From the NCBI RefSeq assembly GCF_000276665.1, contig NW_004955460.1:2640600-2704599 (forward strand): 64,000 nt of DNA, read 5' to 3'. Under the pieces are notes generated by a model, which was not told where the DNA came from, did not search any database, and saw nothing but the letters and a program-made list of their open reading frames with translations. Origin of the DNA: Chinchilla lanigera. Lineage: Eukaryota; Chordata; Mammalia; Rodentia; Chinchillidae. Shown piece after piece: positions 47,205 through 59,789 of the stretch (position 1 is the first letter of the stretch; every line of letters begins with the position of its first letter). Position numbers and translations under genes: made by a program.

Positions 47205-50200
47205 CAAAATAAAGCTCCCCCAAGAATGACTGTCATTTCTGGAGCAGTTGAAAGAATCCTGTGTGTGTGTATATTTCTTAAAACAGAAAGGTAAGAAGCC
47301 AGCTTAAGTAATGCTATAAGGAAAATCCCACCGAGTGATGGCTGGAGGTTAAAAATGTTAAGAGCTTTAGAATTGAAGAGTTTCTAGTGGAGAGTTCTGG
47401 TATCTTGTGAACAAACCAAGTTGCCTGTCCATTTGAAGTAATCATCTATTATATAGACTACTGGGCAACAATCATGAATGCTAGACATCAATGTCCTGAT
47501 TATAAAATATGCAAAAATGCCTTAGTTGAGATCTTATGAAGATAAAAGAAGAGCAGTTGAAAGAGGAAGGAAAATAATAATTAATCATATAAGTCAATGT
47601 AAATTAAAGTATATTAAAAGTTATCAATGATAAAAAGTAGCCCTGCTAGAAATTTTCTGTTCTTCTTCAGTTAGGACCAGTGGGAAACTCCTAGGCTAAG
47701 AATGGTTCTGGTTTTGTGCTATCCATTGATTTCTGTTGGTTTTCTTCCACCTTCTTAACATAGGTAGGTCTGCCCATGACCTCACTTTCTTGGGTTTTTC
47801 TTCATAGTTTCTTCTGATACATCTGCTCAAAACTAATTTTAAGAACTATCTTTATTAGAAAATGCTAGTGAAGTACTGCTTCTCCTAGTCCCTCTGGAAA
47901 AATCTACTATCTTCTCTCATTGGGGTTCTGGGGATTGGCATCCTCTCCCTTTCCCTCCTCCAGTTCTTTCTCTTTTCTGTTTTGTTTTGTTTTTTTTTGT
48001 TTGATTCTTCACTACTGAAATTCATGATATGTATTGTGCTCCATCTGTCTGCAGTGTCTATAAAAGGAGTTAAAATCTGACCATTGGGTTAGGTCAGAAT
48101 GTCCCACAGCACGAAACAGAAACCCAGACCTGCAGGCCTTTTCTGTGTAGTGCTGGTAAGAATCTCCTCTACATTTCCAACCAGTGCTTGTTCTGTTTAG
48201 CTATGTTACGCCTCTGTGGTTTTGCTCTTTGAAACCTAAAGGGGGTCGTAGCTTATCTGCTCCTCCCCATTGATATCATTTGTAAGTTTTTGGAAAGTGC
48301 CATGTCTCCCACTGCAAGAACTACATTTAGCCCTTCAACCTTGTAAACACCATTGTCCTTCCACTGCTACTTTAGGCTTGTATTTTGCTTCATAGTTGTC
48401 ACGGTAATTCCATAATCTTTGCTCTGCCTGATCTGCTGAATTTCCTATGACCTATTCATAGTATTTGCTATTGATTCTACCTTTGCAGTGAGAATACCCT
48501 AGCTTGACAAGGTTATGTGCCCCAAGGTCAAGACTTATCCCAAGGTCATATAGCTAGAGACAGAGCAGAATCTGGAAAAATCAGATGTGCCAGGTCTTCT
48601 CTGTACTCAGGGTCCCCTCAGGTTAACCTCTCCCGCTATCATTTGTCCAACGCCACAGGGAGCTGCTTATGAGAACTAGGAATGATGAAGTTTGGAAAGG
48701 ATCTGACAAACTAATGTTTCAACATTGTCACCACTCTCCAGGCCATTGCATTTTAATGATCTTTATTCAGTTATATAACATGAAGAGAGGCTCTCCTAAA
48801 TATAAAATTGCAGGCATTAATGAGAAGTTAGTCAGGGAGGTATTGGTGGAAAGTGGAAACTTTCTGACACCCCTCAAACCACATCATGTCCAGGATCACC
48901 ATCAAATGCACTTCTGTTGCTCACGAGGCTGACCACCTCTAAAGGTACTGCGTTATGCACCTGCAGAGGAGCTTTACTCCCACTCACTCATAATAGGCTC
49001 TGTGTTGTGTTTTGATCCCCACACTTACTGATCAGACATGCACTAGCTCTGCTGGTGAATTTTCTCGATCCATTTTTGCTCTGATCTTTGTTGCACCCAG
49101 TGGCACCAGATCTCTGACCCCAACAAAAGTAGCCCAGCAATCTCAACTTTGGGCCAGTGCAAAGCAGCATGGGTTAACCGGTTTTGCATGCAGCAATCCT
49201 AGCCCAACCCAGAGAATCTTTTTCACATTTGCTGCTTATTCATAACCCAAGCCCATCTGCTGCACAAGTAACGATCAGCAGCTCCTGTTTCAGATGTCAG
49301 CCACCCCAGCTGTTTCTCTCTCTGTGTAAATATGAAATGGAGGGGGGGCAATTACACAAGATTAATATTCTAGCTTGATTATTTCTATGCAGCAAAATGA
49401 AGACCCATGGATGAATTTTCTTCACCCACTGTGACCATACCCACACAAAATTCACAGAGCCCCAGCGAAGCCCCTCTGGGAAAGTGCAGGTGATCTGTGG
49501 AGGCTGGACTGGGGCCCACACCACCTGGAAATGCCAAGGTGAGCCTGAGACGTGTGTGCGTGATAGTGGTGGGGATTGACAACGCACTTGGGTCCAGCAG
49601 GGCTTTGGAAGTGCAGTCAACATTGACACTGAAGAATGAGATTTATAGCTGCCACTGGCTTCCCGGTTTACCCTTAGATCTGTTTTTGATAGCACCAAGA
49701 TTCACATTATTCCCCCATCCACATTCTTTGATATATGATAAATATATAGTATATCAGGTGCAGGGTGAATGAAATACACATTTCTTTCCCTGGCTTTTCT
49801 CTACTGAGGCAGCAGAACCTGGAATGCTCTTGTCTATCGTAACAGTGGCCTTCAAGTATTTAATACATTTAAGAGCCAATATAGCCTCCTTCAGCCTTAG
49901 GATACATCAAAGCAATTTGTCTGGGGAACTGCACGATGCAAAACTCAACAAGGAACACTCCCTGCCCTCCTCACTCTTCATGTTGACTAACACTGAAGCG
50001 AACAGAGAGCAGGGCTGAGCCACCCCAGCGGCCTTCAGTTCTTGGCTCTGTCACTTACCACATGGATGAACTTTTCTGATTGTTTTTATTTTAAAAAAAG
50101 AAAAATGAACAATAAAAACAATGCTATTGAATTTCAAAGCAAGATTGTAGGAGAGTAAAAATGGTTAGTACACTGCATATTGTTATTCTCAAAGGAGTTG

Positions 50201-50290
50201 CTCATGTTACAAGATATAGGCATGAGAAATTGATCAAATGACATAGACATAAACCCTTCTTTTCAACGAACTAATAGCAGTGAGTAGTAT
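47205..50290. other. Stretch without a recognised gene
   Basis: Frames up to 133 codons (49297-49698, minus) overlap others on the plus strand and lack domains. A weak antisense MIR lies within it. Confidence 0.45.
48495..48605 (-). mobile_element. Possible MIR fragment
   Basis: 'ccaaggtcatatagctagag' and 'cagagcagaatctgg' match the antisense MIR tail. The phrase 'cccaaggtcaagacttat' looks like a local partial duplicate of it. Confidence 0.5.
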
Positions 50291-50319
50291 GACTGTCTTA
50301 ACTATCTTTGTGTTGTGTG

Positions 50320-51043
50320 TGTATATATATTTTTTCCTTTTCCCTTCCTTCTTTTCTCCTTTTTCTCATTACAGTTTCTCTTTCCTTTTGGGCAATTTCC
50401 TCCCGTTTCACAATATCTAGTGTACATTTGGGGCCTTATTTACTCTTTTAGCTTCTTACACTATGGAGACAATATCATCTCTACACATGTGAGACTGATT
50501 TATTTCACTTGGGAATATGGACTCAAATTGCATCCATTTCCCTATAAATGTCTTAGCTTTATCCTTATTTATAGCTGAGTAGTACTCCATTGTATAAAAA
50601 CACCACAGCTTTTTTATTCATTCCTCAGTTGATGGGCATTTAGGTTATTTCCAAGACTTAGCTATAACAAATTGTGCTGCTATAAACCTGGGTGCACATA
50701 TATCACTGTGGTATGTTTTTAATTCTTCTGAAAAATTACCCAGAAAGAGAAGAGGTTGGCTGGATGGGACCTTTAATCCTAGTTTTCTGAGTAATCTCCA
50801 CACTGATTTCCAAAGTGGCTGCATCAGTCTACAGTGCCACCAACAGTGGAGAAGGATTTCTTTTTTCCCACAATCTCTCCAACATTTCTTGTTGATTGAT
50901 TTCTTGATGATAGCCTTTCCTCCTGAAATGAAATGGAATCTCAGTGTTGTTTTAATTTGCGTCTCTTGAATGACCAACAATTTTGAACATTTTTTCATAC
51001 ATTTATTTGCTATTTGTATTTCTTTATCTGAGATCTCATCTCA
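50320..51043 (-). mobile_element. L1 3' end, antisense part of an inverted insertion
   Basis: Complement of L1 ORF2 C-terminal and 3'UTR: 'agctgagtagtactccattg', 'caaattgtgctgctataaac', 'atctccacactgatttccaa', 'gtgccaccaacagtggagaa'. The T-run near 50330 marks the 3' end. The 117-codon minus frame at 50645-50998 is ORF2 remnant (includes CGKKEILLHCWWHCRLMQPLW). Confidence 0.93.
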
Positions 51044-51245
51044 TCCCAGGTTTTGCACATCAAAAGAAATCACCAGCAGAATGAAAAAGGAACCCACAGA
51101 GTGGGGGAAAAAGTTTAGCTGATTGTCCCTCAGACAGAGGACTTATATCTAGAACATATAAAGAATTGAAAACAAATTAAGATCCTCCAAATTCAAAGAT
51201 CCAATCCAGAAATGGGCATCTGAGATGAAAACACATATGGATGAT
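51044..51245 (+). mobile_element. L1 ORF2 segment in opposite orientation (5' inversion)
   Basis: Directly after the antisense part, sense L1 ORF2 sequence begins ('gcacatcaaaagaaatcacc', 'ggacttatatctagaacata', 'aatgggcatctgagatga'). In a normal L1 this lies immediately 5' of the neighbouring piece, so the two form one insertion with an inverted 5' end. Confidence 0.9.
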
Positions 51246-51254
51246 CTTAACCCA

Positions 51255-51400
51255 GCTCTGAGAACTGTCTTGTGCTCTCTGCCTCACTTTTTGATCTGAA
51301 AAATAAGAAAGGATTGTTGCAAAGAATGAAAGATTTCCTAGTGTAAGGTGTATAATGCAGACCAGGGGATTTAATGAGTGAAATATAGGAATTGTTATGG
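51255..51400 (+). mobile_element. Possible MIR fragment
   Basis: 'ctgcctcactttttgatctg', 'aaaaataagaaagga' and 'ggggatttaatgagtgaaat' follow the sense MIR 3' part loosely. Confidence 0.45.
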
Positions 51401-52224
51401 TGTTTTTCCTCCATCTCCAAGGGTTTGCACGATATATCTGAGGGGATTTGGGGGAAAGCCTCATAGAAGAGCATAAGATAAGCCATGGTCAGAAGAGCAG
51501 GCACTCAATAGTCGAAGGGAAAATACAAGGCAAAACCATGTTCAAAGTTAATGGAATCACCCAGGGCAACAAGTCTGTAGGGTTCATGATGGGAGGGAAG
51601 GGAGTTAATTTTGCAGCAGATCAGAAAAAAATCTGTGAGAAAAAAAAAAAAATCTGTGAGTAGTAATCTTAGTTCTGCTTAAGAACTAAGACTTGTTCTT
51701 ACACAGAATGGGAAGTTTTTGTCAGTTTTTAAGTAAGAAAATGACCCCAAAAAATCATAAAAGAAAATTCTAAAATGGGTAAGAGGTTTCCTAACAACCA
51801 AATTAAAAAATGCTCCCCCATGGAGAATTTTCTGGCTGTAGAGTTTGTCCAGTTTATCCTAACTTTCAATGGGAGTACTGCATTTTCTAATGGAAATGAT
51901 GTAGCCTTTTTGAGTATGTGTACCTTTTTGAGCATGTATATGTGGTTGTACATTCCTGGGCATGTGTGTGCAGACATGTGTGTATATGTCTACATGTCCA
52001 TGTGTGAGTAGGAAAGGAGAGGGTAGAACCAGTAGAAAGGGTCAAATCTTTATGCTAAAATTTCACAGATTTTTAACCCTGTCTTCATAAACACCTCACC
52101 CATCTCAACTATCTTGGAATTTCTCTAATGGTGGCCCAATCCTTTTTTCTGCCTAACTAAATTATACAAATCATGTTAGAAAATATTTACGGATAAAATC
52201 CCTCTCTGCCAGTTAGAGATCTCT

Positions 52225-52375
52225 ATAAGCTTCTGTGAGTTAAACAACCTGGCCTCCTCACCCATAAATGGAGTAATTGAAAAGAGGAGTTGTAAGGAGT
52301 CTTACAAGGATAAAATAAGACAGTAAAATCACTTAGCAACAGCCTTTGTATGTACTACATGCAACATGAACATGT
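52225..52375 (+). mobile_element. Possible MIR fragment
   Basis: 'gagttaaacaacctggcctc', 'acccataaatggagtaattg' and 'acaaggataaaataagacag' match the sense MIR 3' half in order. Confidence 0.5.
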
Positions 52376-52397
52376 GTAGTTATTGTAGGAAGAATGG

Positions 52398-52882
52398 TGT
52401 ATCAGTGAATGTTTATCAGAGAAACAGATACAACACAAGATATACAAATATATAAAAATTTCACAAAACTGACTTACAAGGGCCACCCACAGAGTTAGAT
52501 GAGGAAGAATGCAAAGGTCTCTCTACACACTGGAGACTGAAGGATTCAGTTGAAGTCTGGAGCTCACTGCAGTGTCCTGTGCAAGTCTTTATCGCGAGGC
52601 CAATGGGTCTGCTATGGAAGGCTGAAAGATCAGCATTGGAAGCTGAAGAGTCTGTGTTGGAAGCCAGGAGATGACATCCAAGGTGAAAGTGAAGACTGGA
52701 GTGCCTTCGAAGAAACAGAGGCAGATCCCTCCTTCATTTCCTTAATGCCATCCATGCAAATCACCCTAGGGTGGGCCTTTCACACACTAAGGTAGAATCC
52801 CTGAACCAATTTAGTTAAGTCTCTTACTCAAACTGACACACAGGCAGGCTGACACACTCATAGCCAGATGTCAGGGCAGACA
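52398..52882 (-). mobile_element. ERVL-type LTR (MLT2-like), antisense
   Basis: Starts 'tgtatcagtgaatgtttatc' then 'agagaaacagatacaacaca', passes through 'ctggagactgaaggattc' and ends near 'agccagatgtcagggcagac'. This is the reversed order of MLT2-like LTRs. No clear target duplication. Confidence 0.62.
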
Positions 52883-55240
52883 CAGTTACTTCTCTCATCT
52901 AGGTAGTGAAGTGTGGGGGTTAAGCCTTGAGATCTCAGTGGCCTGCACTTCTATGCAATGGGTTTCCTATGGTGCCCAGTGGACATTCACTGATGTACCT
53001 GCTGCATGGAGTTATTAGGCAGATGAAGTGAGTTGGCATAGGTCAAGTGATGAGAACTATGCCTGGCTTATAAAACGTACACTGAAATTTATTACTGCTA
53101 CCACTAAAGAAGAAGAAAGGTATGAAAAGCGGCTAGGAGAAGCACGCACCATGCAGATGATAAAGGCAACCAGTAGAGGACTACCAGTGGAGGGGATACT
53201 GAAGACAAATTTTCTGATGAACTGTTGTTGGGTATATAGTTGTCCCTGCTGTGATCGTAGGTCTGCTAGATGGTCATTCTAAGGTTATTCCCAAACTGGA
53301 GCTCAAGTGAACAATACCAAAAGTACAAGGCCAGAATGTTCTAGGCTGTCCCACTGTGATGGCTTAGATATATAAGTTCTAATACCTTCATTATATATTA
53401 CAGTGCTGGGAAATAAGGACAAGACACAAAGCTAGCCCCACTCCTCTGAGGAACTGCTTGCTTGGGAACAAGCTTGTGTCCCTAATTAGGCAATTCCAAT
53501 ACACATCAATTGAACTGTCAATTGGTAAGAGGTCAGTTCAGTTTTCCAGGAATTGGGGGGAAGTGTGAAGATAATCAATCATTTGTATTATCAAAAGATT
53601 CTTTATTTCAGAGGGGAAAAGAAGAAAGAAGGAAAAAGAAGAAGGAGGAAAATGAGAAAAGAAGGGTTCCCACGTAGTCTTTTTAAATGGCATCCTTCCC
53701 TGGTGCATTTCAATCCCGATTCAATTTATAAATATTGAATTTGTGCTGCTGTGTATAGACCATGTGTTCTGGAGGAGCATTAAAAATGTGTAAAATGAGG
53801 CACCCCATAGGAATGATAGCTAGGAGCAATTTAAACAGACCAGAGAGAAGGAGCTCTTTTCATCCTGAAGAAATAGAGTCCCTTCACTTAGCGTGTGTGA
53901 GCTTAAACATCAGCTGAAAAGCAGCTGCTCCTCCAAGGGGCTGAGCCAAAAGAGGGAGGCTGGACGGAAGTCGAGATGAGAACTGTTTAGTTCTTTAATG
54001 CTCCTGTGTGTGGATAAAAGGGCGAGAAGGAGGGGTGCTTCTCTGGCACGAGCACTGATTTCAAGCAGTTCTAGAAATTTCTGCCTCACTGAATCTGATC
54101 TTCCCCCACAGCCGGCTGGAAGGGAGAACCAGGGCCAAACACATGGAGCAGTGGTGTCGCAGGCTGACAGGTCAAACACCTGTGAGGCCGAAGCCACATT
54201 ATGATCATCAGAAGCTGCTTTTTGACTTAACCTATCACAATTTTCCATCCCATATGTGCAAAGCATTTCGTCCATTAGTATCTTCTTGGCTCTTTTTTCC
54301 ATTAAAAAAAAGAAAAGACCAAATAATAAAATCCTCCCCCAAAACCCAAAGTCATCAACACAAATATTTTGCTTCTGAAATCCACTCCATTTTCTCCTGA
54401 AAGACTGGCATATTTTAACCTGTGCAGGCTTAGCCACTCTCATCTGCTTTTGATTAGTGCAAGTTCCCTTTTTCCTGGGTCTGAACGGAATCACACAAAG
54501 CAAAGCACTTTGCTGAGGGTTGTGGGCCATAAGAGGGGACCGTGAGCAGCTGCCTTAAAGGAGCTTATATTTTAATTTAATGTAATTTAATTTTAATTTA
54601 ATTTCCATGCAACTGCTTGTCTGATTTCCTCAATTTCTACTTCTGTAGAGTACACTCTTTCTCCAACTAAAAAAATACATGCTTTTAAACACTTGCAAAC
54701 TGACACTGTAAATCCTGTATAGCAGAAGAAAGCTATACAGTGTACAAATATACACAGCCATCCCAAATCAATACTTTACATTCTGAATTGTGACATGAAG
54801 ACAATATGTCACCTTCAGGACTCAAGGACAGAAGGTCCTTAGATTTAAAGACAGCATGTAGCCCAGAACAGCCTGCTCAACCAAGGATGGTTTCAACAGT
54901 GAGATAGGCTGGGGTCAGAAGGGGCAGCAAAGGCCCCACTGCAGTGGCATGGGGTGAAAAGACGATGGTGCGGATAAGACAGGGGTGTGCAAAGGGAGCA
55001 GAGTCTACACATACTCAAAGGTCATTTTGCAAGACTTAGTAGTTCTCTGAACATGGGGAGAAATAGTGAGTTTGCGGTCCCTGATGTCTGGGAAGGTCAC
55101 TGAAGAGATGTTAGGTGTTGATGGAGATGTTGCATTTGCAAAGAATAGGTACAGGGTGGGAGCATTACTGGCTTGTTTGTGACAAGTTAAATGTGGGATA
55201 ATACTGGGAATTGTAGGTGCATATGAGGTAAGATTCACTT
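52883..55240. other. Stretch without a recognised gene; longest open frame of the window
   Basis: A 206-codon minus frame (53910-54530) has no signal peptide logic, domain or codon-periodic hint; one hydrophobic patch (ILLFGLFFFL) encodes a T/A-rich stretch. Other frames overlap it on the plus strand. I regard it as chance, possibly in a constrained non-coding block. Confidence 0.4.
53611..53668. repeat. Polypurine (GAA/GGA)n tract
   Basis: Nearly 58 bases of purine on the plus strand with a single T, made of GAAGAAAG-like units. Confidence 0.9.
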
Positions 55241-55244
55241 ACCT

Positions 55245-58108
55245 AATCTAAAAAATAAAAAGAGCAAAAAGACCCAAATCAGTGCAACTAGGAATGAAAA
55301 TGTGAAATCACAATGAACACTGCCAAAATTAAAAAGTTATTAACAACTTATTTTGCAAACCTATGCAGCAATAAATTGAAAAAGTCAGAAAAAGATAGAT
55401 TCCTTGATACATATGAATTACCAAAACCAAAGCAATAAGATTTTAAAATCCTGAATAATCCAATCACAGGCAATAAAATTGAAGCAATAATTAAAAAAAA
55501 AAAAACCTACCAAGGAAGACCCAAGTCCAGATAGATTCAGTGTTAAATTCTATAAAAGCTTCCCAAAAGATATAACACTAATACTCCTCAAGTTCTTTAA
55601 TAAAACTTCAAGCAAAGGAAAATACCCGAAGTCATTTCTGGAAACAAGCATTTCTCTGATTCCAAATCCAGACAAGGATCAAACTAAAACAGAAATCTTT
55701 AGACTGATTTCCTTCATGAATATAGATTTAAAAATCCTCAACAAGGTGATACTGGCAATCAGAATGCAACCAATCATCAGAAAAATCATGCATAACGACC
55801 AGGCAGGCTTCTTTCAAGGGATGTAAGGATAGTTCAACGTATGCAAATCTACAAATCTAATATATCACATAAATAGATAAAAGTGCAAAAAATCACATGA
55901 TCATCTCACTAGATTCAGAAAAAGCCCTCTGACAAATTTCCAAATCCTTTCTTGATAAAAAAGTGAAGAAAATAGGTATAGAAAGCCTTATCTCAATCTG
56001 ATAAAAGCCATTTATGCCAAACCTACTGCCAACATCATATTAAATAGGAAAAAAAAAAAGACTTTTTCCTCTAAAATCAGGAATAAACTAAGGATATCTT
56101 TTATCCCTATTTTGGTTCAACATAGTACTTGAAACATAGCAAGAGCAATTAGGCAAGAAAAAGAAATAAAAGGGAAAAAAGAACTTAAATTATCATTATT
56201 TGCAGTTGATATGATCCTCTGCATAGAATGCCCAAAATATCTGCCAAAATACTCTAAGAATTAAAGAACACATTCATTAAAGTAGCAGGATAAAAATCAA
56301 CACAAAAATCATTAGCATTTTCTTACACTAATAATGAACCCACTGAAAATGAAATTAGGAAAAACATACCATTCACAATAATATGAAGAAAAATTAAAAA
56401 CTTAGGAAGTAACCTAATTAAAGAAGTGAAAAACTTCTACAATGAATATTACAGTACTCTGAAAAATGAAATCAAAGAGACCATCAGAAAATGAAAAGAA
56501 ATCCCCTGTTCTTGGATAGGCAGAACCAATATATTCAAAATGGTCACACTTTCAAAATTACATACAAATTTAAAGCAAACCTAATCAAAATACCAACCAT
56601 ATTCTTCATAGAACTGGAGAAAATAATCTTAGAACTCATGTGAGTTCTAAGAAAAGACCCAGAACAGGAAAAGCAATCCTAGGCAACAAAAGTAAAGTAG
56701 AATGCATCATAATCTTGGACTTCATGTGGTATTACAAAGGTTCAGTGGTTAAAAACAGCATAATATTGTCATAAAAACATACATGAGGATCAATGGAACA
56801 ACATAAATGATGAAGAAACAACTCCAAACACGTTCGAGTATTTGATCTTCGACAAAGAAGCCAAAAACATACACTGAGGACAGAAAGTCTCTTTAATAAA
56901 TGGTTTTGGGGAAACTGACTATCCACATGCAGAAGGTTGAATCTAGACCCATGTCTCTCATAATTTACTAAACTAAAATCAAAATGGCTCTAGGAACTAA
57001 ATATTAAAACAGAAACACTTAACCTGCCAGAAAATAAATTACATGAAACTGTTGAAGTCATAAGCATAGGGTAAGGATTTTTATTAACAGAACCCAGGTT
57101 GCTCAGGAAATAGTGTGAAGAATTGATACATGGCATCATATAAAATCAAAAAGCTTCTGTACAGACAAAGAAACAATCAACAGAGTGAAGAGAAAACATA
57201 CAGAATGGAAAAAATTCCAGTTATTCCTCAGATATAGGACTAATAACTAGAATATATAAAGAGCACAAAAATTAGATCCCCAGAATGAAAGATTCTATCA
57301 AAAAATGGGTAAGTGAAATGAATAGATGCTTCACTATAATATAAATGGCAAATAAATACCTGAATAAATGCTTAATACTGCTGGCCATTAGAGAAATGCA
57401 ATTTATAGCAACATTGAGGTTCCATCTTATGCCAGAAAGAATGACTATCACAAATAATGACAAATGCTGGCAAGGGTGTGGGGAAAAAGAACCTATGCTA
57501 CACTGTTGGTAAGAATGTAAACTAGTACAACCACTATGAAAATCAGCATGGAGATTTCCACAAAAACTAAAACTAGAAATTCCATTCTACTGAGGTATTT
57601 CCATTCTAGGTAGCTTCCCTAAAGAATTAAAGATGTATTACAGTGACATATGCATATCCCTGTCTATAGCAGCAAAATTCATAATAGCTAAATCTTAAAA
57701 GCAGCCGATCTGTCCATCAACATATGAATGGATAAAGAGGAAAATGTGATATTTACACCAGTGGAGTAATACTCTACCATAAAGAAAGATAAGGGAGTTA
57801 TTTGTAGAAAAATGAGACCATATGTTAAGTGAGAAATAAATCAGACCCACAAACTTAAATACTGTTTGTGTCTCTTATGTGAGAAATCCAAATTATAAAT
57901 AAAGAGCAAAACAAAAGATAATATGATGTAGGAGAGAGATCCCTCTCAAATAGGAAGGAGATAAAACATAAAAGGAAGGGGAGTAGGGAAAGGGAAAGGG
58001 GATGAAAATAGAATTAGGATGTATTATGTTCATGTACCAACTCCCCCCAAGGAATGTAAATTAAGTGCTGAGCATGTGCTAATAAAAAGTTATAACTGAG
58101 CTAAGATT
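55245..58108 (+). mobile_element. 5'-truncated L1, reverse transcriptase to 3' end
   Basis: Sense ORF2 from the linker before the reverse transcriptase to the 3'UTR and the end motif 'tgctaataaaaagttata'. Landmarks: 'ccaagtccagatagattcag', 'gcatttctctgattccaaat', 'aattaggcaagaaaaagaaa', 'gaactgcaggg-like' C-terminal sequence and 'tgtaccaactccccccaagg'. About 2.9 kb. Frames are broken, and the catalytic FADD is FAVD at 56199-56210 (TTT GCA GTT GAT). Confidence 0.93.
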
Positions 58109-58117
58109 GCAATATGG

Positions 58118-58440
58118 TGAATATTTACAGTTTTAATAATTTATTATAGTAAAAGACACATTGCCATTAGTTCCCCTCAAAATCCTCTCCTTGGCTTCGA
58201 ACACACTTATCTCATCATTTTTGCCATTTTCTGAAGCAGTTCTGCAAGTCCTCTTGCGTGTCCTTAGTTGCACTGTTATGGCTGCCTCAATGTCTCGAAT
58301 TTTTGAATTGATACAAAACATGTCCCTGCCACAGCTATTTTAACTTCAGGGAAGAGGCAGAGGTTACACAGTGCCAGTTCTGGTGAGCAAGGTAAATAAC
58401 AACACACTGGCCTTGTTTTACTAGCCCACTTTCCCGTGTT
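58118..58440 (-). mobile_element. Mariner-family transposon 3' end, antisense copy
   Basis: On the minus strand a 62-codon frame carries a degenerate mariner transposase C-terminus: IRDIEAAITVQLRTRKRTCR, SENGKNDEISVFEAKERI and RGTNG in place of the usual 'Y/FEGD' tail. The 3' flank 'actataataaattattaaaa' leads outward to 58118. Transposase here would have cut and pasted the element; this piece cannot. Confidence 0.75.
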
Positions 58441-58489
58441 CGATGATACTTGGGAGCAGCATTAAAAGTAGTCTCTTTTTTATCCAGGC

Positions 58490-58662
58490 TTTTGAAAACA
58501 CTCACAAAAGAGGATTTCCAAAACTTCTGGAGAAAGTGGCAAGAATGGTGGGATAACTTTATCTGAAGAAGGGGGGCATGTTTTTATGATGGAGATTCAG
58601 GTATCTTTTGTTGTAATAAATTTTTAAAAGTTTAAATATTCACTGTATATTTTTATCATGGC
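58490..58662 (+). mobile_element. Mariner-family transposon 3' end, sense copy
   Basis: Sense translation gives KEDFQNFWRKWQEWWDNFI then a stop and RGACFYDGDSGIF, the same C-terminal region as the antisense piece next to it. 'gttgtaataaatttttaaaa' and 'aaatattcactgtatatttt' mirror the outer end of that piece. Confidence 0.75.
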
Positions 58663-58976
58663 TTTTGTATTCAACTAACAGTTGCTGAGGTAGAGGAGCC
58701 AGAAGCTGAGAGGAGGAGACTTTTCTGGAAAACCTCAGACAAATTGGAAGAATGACCAGTCTGAGAGGTGAGTGAAATCAGGTCTGATTTTCACAAGGAC
58801 AGAGAGGACTCAGGGGCCAGTCAGCAGCTATCGTGCAAGGGACAGGACTGCATTAAGTCTCGGCAAAATTTTTCATCTATCCAGAACCTCATTGTCATGG
58901 CTGGGGACAGAAAGAGTCCTAAAGATCTAGACAGTTTGGTGGAGAGCTACCAGGAAGGACTAACAGCAAGTGTATT

Positions 58977-59075
58977 TGTATTAGTTAGCTTCCCCATCAT
59001 TACCATATCTGGTACTCTCTGTCTCTGTCTCTGTCTGTCTTTGTCTCTCTCTCTCTCTGTCTCTCTCTGTCTCTG

Positions 59076-59116
<41 letters not shown>

Positions 59117-59396
59117 TATAAGGTTTAATTTAGTTCACCAGTTCAGGGGCTTCAGTCCATGGTTGGCTGGATCCAAGACAGCAGCCTCATGGCAGCAGAG
59201 GGTAGTGGAACAAGGCTACTGAGCTCATGGTGGCTGGGGAATAAGGAAGAGGAATAGTGCCAGAGAGGAACGGGCTAGACATAGACTCTAAGGCTGTGGC
59301 TCCATGACCCACCCAGTCATATCTAGAAGTGTGCTCCATCAATCCCTGGAGTGAATCACAAGCCAGTTAAGTTGACCCTCCACCTTAACCACTACA
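58977..59396 (-). mobile_element. MaLR-type LTR, antisense, with microsatellite
   Basis: 'tgtattagttagcttcccca' start, '(ca)n' then 'ataaggtttaatttagttca', 'ggctggatccaagacagcag', 'catgacccacccagtcatat', and a 'taaccactaca' end. Reversed rodent MaLR order. No clean target duplication found. Confidence 0.72.
59015..59115. repeat. Compound (TCTG/TC)n(CA)n microsatellite in LTR
   Basis: About 65 bases of TCTG/TC-type units then about 17 CA units. The 117-codon plus frame ending here (SLSLSL..THTHTH) is a product of it. Confidence 0.95.
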
Positions 59397-59789
59397 GGAA
59401 CCACACAGATTGTCACATTAACCCTGGTATTTGCTCTGCAATGGTACAGACTTGCATCACAGAGATTAAAAACACATTTGGGGTGGAGTCACATCAAATC
59501 CATGTGCATTCCTGAGAAATCCACAGTGCATTGTTTTAGTCTGAAGCCACATCTGCATACAGTTCCTGCATTTACTATTAACTGAACCCCCTCACCAACT
59601 TCTGACCTTAGAGAAAAATAAAAATTTTCTCATAAAGAGTATAAGTGGCTTAAGGGTGTGTTTTCATTATGACTGCTCTCCCTTGGTCTTGATTTTCTCA
59701 ATTCTGGAAGCCTTGGCCACCTAAACTGAATGATCTCTGACCCATTACAAGTAAATATAGTACATTTTAGTGATAGAGAGTGTGGCATC

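Noticed and set aside
49297..49698. 133-codon minus frame
   Set aside because: Frames on the other strand are equally long; composition shows no domain.
58768..59121. 117-codon frame ending in SLSLSL and THTHTH
   Set aside because: The C-terminal half is microsatellite inside an LTR.
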